64,000 nucleotides of DNA from Streptomyces griseosporeus. Its GTDB lineage: Bacteria > Actinomycetota > Actinomycetes > Streptomycetales > Streptomycetaceae. Positions 58,646-64,000 of the stretch are shown piece after piece. Within the stretch, counting starts at the first letter, position 1. Every line of letters starts with the position of its first letter. The position numbers and the translations under genes were made by a program. The notes under the pieces are model-generated. The model did not search any database. It was not told the DNA's origin and saw nothing but the letters and a program-made list of their open reading frames with translations. Location of the stretch: assembly GCF_014656055.1 (NCBI RefSeq), contig NZ_BNBR01000002.1, forward strand, positions 1,057,164 through 1,121,163, given 5' to 3'.

Positions 58646-59500
58646 CTACGAGAGGTCCAGAGAGGCCCGTGCGCGGCCGATCAGCCGTTGCGCCAGCTCC
58701 CCGTACTCGGCCGACTCCGTCAGCCACTCCCACGCCCGCTCGTACAGCGTGAGGTCTTCGTCAGCGGTGAGCCACAGTTCCTCGCTGATCGTCTCCACGA
58801 TGACCAGGCGCCGGTCGTAGATCCAGAAGGCGTGCGGGACGGTGCGGCGCAGCTGCGCGCCGAAGGGGATGATGCCCAGCTCGATGCGGCTCTGGCCGAC
58901 GAGGTTGTACAGCCGGTCTAGTTGGGGCGCCATCACCTTCGCGGGGCAGGCCCGGTGGTAGAGGGCGGCCTCGCACAGGACGAAGTGGAACGTCTTGTCC
59001 GGGTCGTAGAGCGCTTCCTGGCGGCGCATCCGGGCTGCGACAGCCGCCTCGATGTCCGAGGGGATCCCGCGGAACTGGGCGAGGCTGTCGAACAGCGTCC
59101 GCGCGTACTCCGGCGTCTGGAACAGGCCCGGGACCCGGGCCACCTCCAGGCCGCGGATCTGCTTCGTCTTCTCCGTGAGGCGGACGCCGATCTCCTGCCG
59201 TCCACGGTGCCCACCGTCGGCCAGCTGCCGCCGCCAGGAGCGGTGCCGGACCGACGCCACGTTCAGCGCGGCGAGCAGCCCGTGAAGCTCCCGCTCCGCG
59301 TCCGGCCGGCCGATGGCCTGCGCCCAGGCGGTGAGGTCCTCCCGGGTGGGGGTCTGCTTGCCGTTCTGCAACCGGGACACCTTGGAGGTCTGCCAGCCCA
59401 GCGCGGCAGCTATCTGCTTGCCTTCCAGACCGGCCTCGGCGCGCAGCTCGCGCAGGCGCGCGCCGAGGGCTTCGCGCGCGGTCTGGAAGTCGTTGCTCAC
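58646..59500 (-). CDS. XRE-family regulator with DUF5753 domain (element copy)
   Basis: This 284-residue protein has an N-terminal Cro/C1 HTH (LGARLRELRAEAGLEGKQIA, then GWQTSKVSRLQNGKQTP) and a DUF5753 domain (about 100-275; VARVPGLFQTPEYARTLFD and LGIIPFGAQLRRTVPHAFW). It is a homologue of the chromosomal WhiJ-like protein in this window. GTG 59500 overlaps the stop of a DUF6879-containing protein by four bases, so the pair is coupled. It may let the element tap into host developmental control. Confidence 0.92.
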   Translation of the reverse strand: MSNDFQTAREALGARLRELRAEAGLEGKQIAAALGWQTSKVSRLQNGKQTPTREDLTAWAQAIGRPDAERELHGLLAALNVASVRHRSWRRQLADGGHRGRQEIGVRLTEKTKQIRGLEVARVPGLFQTPEYARTLFDSLAQFRGIPSDIEAAVAARMRRQEALYDPDKTFHFVLCEAALYHRACPAKVMAPQLDRLYNLVGQSRIELGIIPFGAQLRRTVPHAFWIYDRRLVIVETISEELWLTADEDLTLYERAWEWLTESAEYGELAQRLIGRARASLDLS

Positions 59501-60234
59501 ACAGTGGAAGCTACCTGCTTCGCGAACTCCGTTGTAGGCACAGCGTGGTGCCAGGCGGCCTCCCGGGCCTGGCAGGCGGCGAGGACCTCCGCCGGGTCTT
59601 CGGTGACGTACACGCCCAGCGTGGTGTCGTCCTCGTCGAACGCGAACCGCGCCACGATCTTGGAGTCGAACAGCCAGAAGTCGTAGTCCGGCAGACGCAG
59701 CTGCTCGGCCTGCGCCCGGGTGAGGTTGCGGATGTCCTCGCCGGCGGCGACGTTGCCGGGCGCGCTCGCGAGGAGGAACCGCTGCCCCTCGGTGGCGGGC
59801 TCGTCGACCAGGCGCACGCGTTCGAATCGCTTCCCGGCCGCGGTCTGCGCCGCGACGTTCTCCAGCCACGCGCTCGGCTCGGCTGCGATGTCCTCCCCGG
59901 CCTGCCAGCGCTGCCACTTGGGACTGCGCCGGTCGGACGCGTAGCCGCGGCGCGTCTCCAGCCGCCAGGCGGTGTGCCGGAACTCGCGGAAGAGGTGGGC
60001 GATCGCGCTGAACGGCTGGAGCTGCGGCGCGTCGGTGCGCGGCGCGTAGCGGACGAGGAGGCTGCGCGGCACGCGTACGAACGTCTCGCTCGGCTTCACG
60101 TCGCGCAGCTGGACGAGGTGGCCCGGGTCGGTCTCGCGGTCGCCCTGCACGAGGATCTCGTCCGTCTCCGGGATCTCGTACAGGGTCGGGCAGTCGCCCT
60201 CGTCGCTGGTCGTGCCGATGAACCTGAGCGTCAT
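59497..60234 (-). CDS. DUF6879-family protein with an N-terminal extra domain
   Basis: This 245-residue protein joins two parts. Residues 1-70 (MTLRFIGTTSDEGDCPTLYE to VRVPRSLLVRYAPR) look like a small domain that is usually encoded by a separate gene next to XRE-DUF5753 genes. Residues about 75-235 match DUF6879 (LFREFRHTAWRLETRRGYAS and DYDFWLFDSKIVARFAFDED). The fusion suggests the two proteins normally work together with the XRE partner. The stop overlaps the XRE start. Confidence 0.8.
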   Translation of the reverse strand: MTLRFIGTTSDEGDCPTLYEIPETDEILVQGDRETDPGHLVQLRDVKPSETFVRVPRSLLVRYAPRTDAPQLQPFSAIAHLFREFRHTAWRLETRRGYASDRRSPKWQRWQAGEDIAAEPSAWLENVAAQTAAGKRFERVRLVDEPATEGQRFLLASAPGNVAAGEDIRNLTRAQAEQLRLPDYDFWLFDSKIVARFAFDEDDTTLGVYVTEDPAEVLAACQAREAAWHHAVPTTEFAKQVASTV

Positions 60235-60380
60235 GTCCGCCTCCACGTTCGGTGGTTGGGGTAACAGGATGCTCGGGATTGCCGCTGCTGCGCCGACGGA
60301 TTGCAGTGGATTGCGCACGGACGGGCAGCCGCACCGGTTGCGCGCAATCAGGCTCAGGCGGCCGCCGTTCGGCGAACGGA

Positions 60381-60893
60381 TCAGTCGCCCGAGTGGGTCC
60401 ACGGCTTGCAGCCGGAGGTCTTGAAGAAGTCCCCCTCCTCCAGCTGGACGATCGCCCGGCCCGTCGTCAGGTCGTTGGCGATGATGGACTCGCCGGACGC
60501 GTCCCCCATCCGCGCCCAGTAACAGCCGGACGATCCATCGGCCGGCCCCTTCGTGGTGTAGGTGCCGGGCGCGAGGTACTCGTCGTCCAGCGCCTTGAAG
60601 GGATCGTCGTACGAGGGCTCGGTGTTGGTGATCTCGTAGGTGCCTTCCTGCACACCGACGGTCTCGCCGAGGGAGTTGTCGAGGTCCTTCAGCGTCTCCT
60701 CGAAATCCTCCTGCGCCTGCCTCAGCGATTCCGACGGCGACAGCTCGGAGGGCGTGGCCGACGCCTCACCACCAGGCGCGGCGGTGACCTTGCTGGGCGA
60801 GAGCGACGGCTTCGCAGTCTCGTCGCCGCCACTGGAGCAGGCCGTGAGGGCGAGCATCAGGGCAGCGGTTGCGGTGATCGTGTGGGTGCGCAT
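60381..60893 (-). CDS. Secreted lipoprotein
   Basis: This 170-residue protein has a lipoprotein signal peptide: a short basic start, hydrophobic TATAALMLALTAC with lipobox LTAC, then a Ser/Glu-rich linker (about 20-55). The C-terminal domain (about 75-170; YEITNTEPSYDDPFKALDDE, then GCYWARMGDASGESI) has two cysteines that could form a disulphide. Similar secreted domains occur across Streptomyces, but no function is known. On a mobile element it could act in surface exclusion or recipient contact, which is speculation. Confidence 0.8.
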   Translation of the reverse strand: MRTHTITATAALMLALTACSSGGDETAKPSLSPSKVTAAPGGEASATPSELSPSESLRQAQEDFEETLKDLDNSLGETVGVQEGTYEITNTEPSYDDPFKALDDEYLAPGTYTTKGPADGSSGCYWARMGDASGESIIANDLTTGRAIVQLEEGDFFKTSGCKPWTHSGD

Positions 60894-61036
60894 GGTCCCC
60901 CCGGGAGTGTGTGCTGGCAGGGGCATCATGCGATGTGTGAATACACAGTGTTGGCTGTGTGTCCGTGTTGTGACCAAGGGGCGCGCGCGTCGTGCAGCTG
61001 GGGCGGACGGCCGCCTCCGGGTCCTCGCGCCGACGC

Positions 61037-61261
61037 CTAGCGGATCCCGGCTTGGTGGGTGCGGCGCCAGTGGTTGTGCAGGCGCCGGCCGACGCGCAGC
61101 CGGAGCTTCTTGCCATGGCAGCGCGGGCACAGGCGCGGCTTCCTGAACCGCTCGACTTGGCCGAGGCCGCGGCACTTACGGCACGGGGCGAACGGCTTCG
61201 CCCAGCACAACACGGCGTAACCACCGGCCAGCAGGAGCATCGCTGCCATCGCAGTCAGCAT
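61037..61261 (-). CDS. Membrane protein with zinc-ribbon, next to the transfer gene
   Basis: This 74-residue protein has one hydrophobic helix (MLTAMAAMLLLAGGYAVLCWA), then two DnaJ-like Cys pairs (CRKCRGLG and CPRCHGKK) and a basic tail (RLRVGRRLHNHWRRTHQAG). Small proteins of this form are frequent next to tra genes in Streptomyces elements. Its start is at ATG 61261, and the palindrome cluster 61313-61400 lies upstream of it, between it and the TraB-like gene. It may be part of the spread machinery. Confidence 0.7.
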   Translation of the reverse strand: MLTAMAAMLLLAGGYAVLCWAKPFAPCRKCRGLGQVERFRKPRLCPRCHGKKLRLRVGRRLHNHWRRTHQAGIR

Positions 61262-61312
61262 GTGGTGTCTTCCCCTTCGATCCGGGCGTTTCCCGGGGTT
61301 CGGGCGGTGCCC

Positions 61313-61400
61313 CTGCTAGACGCTAGGTGCCTGCTCAGGGGCCGGATTGGGTGCTAGCGGGGCTGCTAGGCCTAGCAGGGGTGTCTGCTAGACCTAGCAG
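61313..61400. repeat. CTGCTAG/CTAGCAG palindrome cluster, candidate clt transfer locus
   Basis: The cluster has CTGCTAG at 61313-61319, a related GCTAGG at 61322-61327, GCTAGC at 61353-61358, a perfect 16-bp palindrome CTGCTAGGCCTAGCAG at 61363-61378, and a near-perfect CTGCTAGACCTAGCAG at 61385-61400. It lies just past the 3' end of the TraB-like gene. Streptomyces plasmids keep clt loci with TRS repeats near tra genes, so this is a candidate. It may instead be an operator for the small gene at 61037-61261. Confidence 0.6.
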
Positions 61401-61411
61401 CGATGGGAGCC

Positions 61412-63493
61412 TCAGGCGGCGAGCCTGTCGGCCTCACGGCGGGTAACGGCGGCGACGACGTCGGCGCGGCGGAAGCCTCGCCGGGTGGCCTTGTCTCCGT
61501 CGTCGGTCTCGCCCCACACGTCGCGAATGGTGACGCCCCACGGCTTGAGCGCGGTCGTCACGTTGACGGCCGTCCAGCCGTCGTAGACGTCGGGGCGCAG
61601 CTCGGCGAGCCGGGCGGCCACCCGCTCGTTCCACACCTGTTCCTCGCTGGCGGCCACCACCTTCAGCACGTCGCCGAGGACGTCCATGCCGACCGTGGCC
61701 GCGGGTCCCTCGCCGAGGGCGTGGCCGGTGATGTTGCCGTACTCCTCGCGCATCTTGCGGGCGCGGGCGACGACCTGTTCGGCCCTGGGGGCGTCGACGA
61801 ACGCGGAGGCGACGATGCGGGGGTCGTCGCCCTCGCCGGCCATGTAGCAGATGCCGAGGTCGCGGCGGCTGAACATGGTGGCGCGGATACCGGCCTTGTA
61901 GGCGCCGGTGCCCAGCACCATGTCGTTGGCCTGGTGGCCCATCACCTTCAGGCAGAACCGCAGGACGGCGTTGGCGCTGATGCCGGGCGGCAGGCTCTTG
62001 GCGTCGGGCCGCTGGGTGGCGTAGATGCCGACGATGCCCAGGGCGGGGCCGCGCTTGGTGATGTCCGTGCAGATGGACTCGATCTCGGCGCCGTGCTTGT
62101 CGTGCTCGAAGAGCACCTGGCACTCGTCGATGCCGATGACGATGGGGTGCAGTCCGAGGCTCTTGTCGCTGGCCAGAGCCGGGGTCACCTTCGACTCGGG
62201 GCAGCGCGAGCGCGGCAGGGACTTGATGACCTTCGCCCGGCGCCGCAGCTCCTCCTTGACCTCCCGCAGCGCGTGCAGGATGTACTCGACGTCTTCGTCT
62301 TCCTCGCCGGCCCGGTAGCGGTGCGCGACCGGTTCGAGCGCGCCGAGGTCGCCGGTGCCCTTCAGGTCGAACGCGAGGATCCAGGCCCGCGGGTCGAGGG
62401 CGGCGATGAGCAGCAGCAGGCGCAGCAGGAACGTCTTGCCCATGCGGGGGATGGAGCCGATGACGATGGCGGCGAACATCAGGGTGACCTCGACCCAGCG
62501 CATGCGCTGGTCGTTGCCGAACACGACCGGCTTGAACAGGTCGACGCGGCCGTCCTTCAGCAGCGGCCAGGCGGGCTTGGTGGTCTCGTTCATCGGCTTG
62601 TCGCCGACCCACAGCACCAGGCGCCCCTCGTGCTCGTCGGGGTCGCCGGACGGCCACACGCAGCCGACCTTGCGGCGCAGGCCGGAGGCCAGCTGTTCCC
62701 GCTTCTCCATGATGTCGTCGGGGGTGACGCCGTAGGGCAGGTCGAGGTCGGCGCGGTAGCCGGGGCCGTCGCGGACGATTTCCGAGGTGAAGCGCATGCC
62801 GTCCATGCCGCCGCCCTTCTTGATGGCGGCGGAGATGCGCGGGTTGCCGATGGCGTCCAGGCCGCGCAGCACGATCGTGCCGGTGAGCTTCTGCAGCTCG
62901 GTGCGCATGACGGCGGGGCCGATGACGGGGGCGTCGGGCTGCTGGCCGAAGTAGCCGAGGGTGAGCACGCCGCCGGCCGCGAACGCCCACAGGTAGGCGG
63001 GGGCCATGACGTACAGCCAGAGGGCGAAGCCGATGCCGAAGACGCAGGCGACGACGGTGATCAGGCCACGCAGGCGGACCCGGTTGCCGCGCAGGCGGGC
63101 CAGGTGCAGGTACTCGTCGACGTCCTCGGTGCGCACGGCGTGGTCGCGCAGCGGTGCCGCTTCGCGGTCCCAGATCCAGCGGTTCGTCGAGGCGATGAAG
63201 CGGCAGGCGCCGCGCGGGGACATGGCGGCCAGCTGCAGCGCGTACCAGGGGGCACGCACCCCGTGGTAGGCGGCGGCGTACCCGAGGCGCCCCGCGGTGT
63301 GCTTGGCGGCCGTACCGAACTCGTCTCGGTCGCGCAGCCAGGGGGGCAGGATCGGCTTCCGCTTCTCGTCGACGACGCCGGGGGCGGGAAGCTTCGGGTT
63401 GTCGACGGGTACGGGCGCACTCGGCTCGTCGGGTACGGCGGGTGCAGGCGTACCCGCGGCCTCGGTGGTGGGCGGTACGACGGTGTCCGTCAT
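61412..63493 (-). CDS. TraB/FtsK-like conjugative DNA translocase
   Basis: This 693-residue protein is the probable conjugal transfer motor of the element. It has a Pro-rich N-terminus, two membrane helices (about 142-162 and 166-184), a RecA-fold ATPase with Walker A GSIPRMGKT (346-354) and Walker B IVIGIDECQ (451-459), and YATQRPDAKSLPPGI in the FtsK/TraB motif. The C-terminus (about 610-693) includes a likely winged helix (TTALKPWGVTIRDVW and GFRRADVVAAV). TraB-like proteins move double-stranded DNA between mycelia without relaxase. Two TTTCGTTACG repeats (63510 and 63522) lie just before its start. Confidence 0.9.
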   Translation of the reverse strand: MTDTVVPPTTEAAGTPAPAVPDEPSAPVPVDNPKLPAPGVVDEKRKPILPPWLRDRDEFGTAAKHTAGRLGYAAAYHGVRAPWYALQLAAMSPRGACRFIASTNRWIWDREAAPLRDHAVRTEDVDEYLHLARLRGNRVRLRGLITVVACVFGIGFALWLYVMAPAYLWAFAAGGVLTLGYFGQQPDAPVIGPAVMRTELQKLTGTIVLRGLDAIGNPRISAAIKKGGGMDGMRFTSEIVRDGPGYRADLDLPYGVTPDDIMEKREQLASGLRRKVGCVWPSGDPDEHEGRLVLWVGDKPMNETTKPAWPLLKDGRVDLFKPVVFGNDQRMRWVEVTLMFAAIVIGSIPRMGKTFLLRLLLLIAALDPRAWILAFDLKGTGDLGALEPVAHRYRAGEEDEDVEYILHALREVKEELRRRAKVIKSLPRSRCPESKVTPALASDKSLGLHPIVIGIDECQVLFEHDKHGAEIESICTDITKRGPALGIVGIYATQRPDAKSLPPGISANAVLRFCLKVMGHQANDMVLGTGAYKAGIRATMFSRRDLGICYMAGEGDDPRIVASAFVDAPRAEQVVARARKMREEYGNITGHALGEGPAATVGMDVLGDVLKVVAASEEQVWNERVAARLAELRPDVYDGWTAVNVTTALKPWGVTIRDVWGETDDGDKATRRGFRRADVVAAVTRREADRLAA

Positions 63494-63509
63494 GATAGGA
63501 ACTCCGGGT

Positions 63510-63531
63510 TTTCGTTACGCATTTCGTTACG
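63510..63531. promoter_or_regulatory. TTTCGTTACG direct repeats before the translocase gene
   Basis: TTTCGTTACG occurs at 63510-63519 and 63522-63531, 17 bases before the TraB-like start codon. The core CGTTACG also occurs at the zinc-finger/tape-measure promoter. In AICEs, Kor-type repressors bind tra promoters, and this pair fits such a site. Confidence 0.6.
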
Positions 63532-63590
63532 GGACCGGGCACGGGGCGGCCGGCGGTTCCTAGGCCGGGTACGGCCGCCCCGTGGCGTTG

Positions 63591-63749
63591 CTACTTGCCG
63601 TGCTTGCGGCGCAGGGCCTGCTGCTCGATCTGCTCGACGCGCCGCTGCAGCTTGGGCAGGTCGGCTCGCGGCAGTGCCATACGGGCCGTCAGGCCGGCGA
63701 TCGCGGCTTTCTCCCCGGCGGTGAAGTCGGAGAAGGTCAGCTTGTCCAT
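63591..63749 (-). CDS. Small helical protein upstream of the translocase
   Basis: This 52-residue protein has SDFTAGEKAAIAGLTARMAL and RADLPKLQRRVEQIEQQALRR, which suggest two short helices. It lies 97 bases upstream of the TraB-like gene on the same strand. I do not recognise a family. An in-frame extension upstream is possible, but the Met at 63749 with GGGAGACC upstream is a good start. Confidence 0.55.
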   Translation of the reverse strand: MDKLTFSDFTAGEKAAIAGLTARMALPRADLPKLQRRVEQIEQQALRRKHGK

Positions 63750-63781
63750 GGGGTCTCCCCTCGGTGAGCGGTGCGGGCGGG

Positions 63782-63973
63782 TCAGTCCTTCTCGATGCCG
63801 GTGGACCACCAGCAGATGGTGGGGTTGCGGCGCTCGACCTCCTTGCGGATCTGCTCCCGCTCCTTGTCGCCGCGGGCCTCGACCTCCTTCATCCGGTCGT
63901 CGATCTCCTTCATGCGGCGGTCGTAGGCGGCCTTGTTGGCGGCCTCGAACTTCTGGACACGGCGCTTGAACAT
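63782..63973 (-). CDS. Small charged helical protein
   Basis: This 63-residue protein is almost entirely a charged helix (FKRRVQKFEAANKAAYDRRM, KEIDDRMKEVEARGDKEREQ) and ends NPTICWWSTGIEKD. It may form a coiled coil. GAGAGGAC lies just upstream of its ATG. It is the last gene on this strand in the window and belongs with the small genes before the transfer gene. No family recognised. Confidence 0.55.
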   Translation of the reverse strand: MFKRRVQKFEAANKAAYDRRMKEIDDRMKEVEARGDKEREQIRKEVERRNPTICWWSTGIEKD

Positions 63974-64000
63974 GGGCTTCGTCCTCTCGGGTTGAAGGGC

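Larger units (their letters stand above)
44606..64000. mobile_element. Left part of an integrated AICE-like element, open at the right end
   Basis: Starting just after the SGNH gene, the region has a tyrosine integrase at its edge, a divergent repressor/excisionase control region, a RepA-like ATPase with iterons, several small unknown genes, and a TraB/FtsK-like translocase near the window's end. Those are the three core modules (integration, replication, DNA transfer) of actinomycete integrative conjugative elements. It also carries a phage-type tape measure protein and a WhiB-like regulator. The right attachment site lies outside the window, so length and complete cargo are unknown. Confidence 0.85.

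Noticed and set aside
61412..63493. Chromosomal FtsK division protein
   Set aside because: It has only two membrane helices and no gamma-domain motif. It lies in an integrated element beside small accessory genes, so a TraB-type transfer protein fits better.

Overview
The window is high-GC actinobacterial DNA with Streptomyces-type gene content. The evidence is strong third-position GC bias, frequent GTG and TTG starts, a MurT/GatD pair, SpoIIE-type phosphatases, XRE-DUF5753/DUF397 and DUF6879 modules, and a WhiB-like protein. From memory the gene order in the first 44 kb resembles a Streptomyces coelicolor chromosome-arm segment (pfkA, rocD, tripeptidyl aminopeptidase, urease, biotin genes); this was not checked by alignment.

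Positions 1-44,549 look like ordinary chromosome. In order they hold: a truncated peptide deformylase (-); murT-gatD (lipid II amidation); pfkA; a CtaG-like membrane protein; a leftward operon of LytTR regulator, small membrane protein, sodium:solute symporter and LytS-like kinase; Lrp regulator, DDAH-like hydrolase and rocD (arginine/ornithine catabolism); two PAS/SpoIIE phosphatases; plsC; a secreted tripeptidyl aminopeptidase-like enzyme; ureABC-F-G-D (urease without ureE); an orphan Phd/YefM antitoxin; an HtrA-like protease divergent from a ClpP paralogue that lacks its catalytic His; a ydaO-type c-di-AMP riboswitch before an NlpC/P60 hydrolase; LysE exporter with divergent LysR; a WhiJ-like triplet (ATP-binding anti-sigma type protein, XRE-DUF5753, DUF397); bioF divergent from bioB-bioA-bioD; a methyltransferase; a MacB/FtsX-type ABC exporter; an LLM flavin oxidoreductase; a GNAT acetyltransferase; a CorC/CNNM pair; a degenerate intergenic minisatellite; and an SGNH esterase.

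From about 44.6 kb to the end the window holds the left part of an integrated mobile element that continues past 64 kb. It starts with a tyrosine integrase and a divergent control region (HTH proteins, XRE repressor, excisionase-like protein). Next come small accessory genes, a RepA-like AAA ATPase followed by an iteron array (candidate replication origin), a WhiB-like regulator, two tandem coiled-coil paralogues and a zinc-finger protein. A three-gene overlapping operon ends in a 1224-residue phage-type tape measure protein. Then come leftward genes: XRE-DUF5753 plus a fused DUF6879 protein, a lipoprotein, a Zn-ribbon membrane protein, and a TraB/FtsK-like DNA translocase.

The integrase, replication ATPase, iterons and TraB-like translocase match the plan of actinomycete integrative and conjugative elements (AICEs, such as pSAM2 and SLP1). 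The tape measure protein has no recognisable capsid, portal, terminase or other tail gene beside it, so it is the most unusual part. Repeated palindromes next to the 3' end of the translocase gene may be a clt/TRS-type transfer locus. A shared CGTTACG/CGTAACG motif lies upstream of both the translocase gene and the zinc-finger/tape-measure promoters, which suggests one element-encoded repressor controls both.
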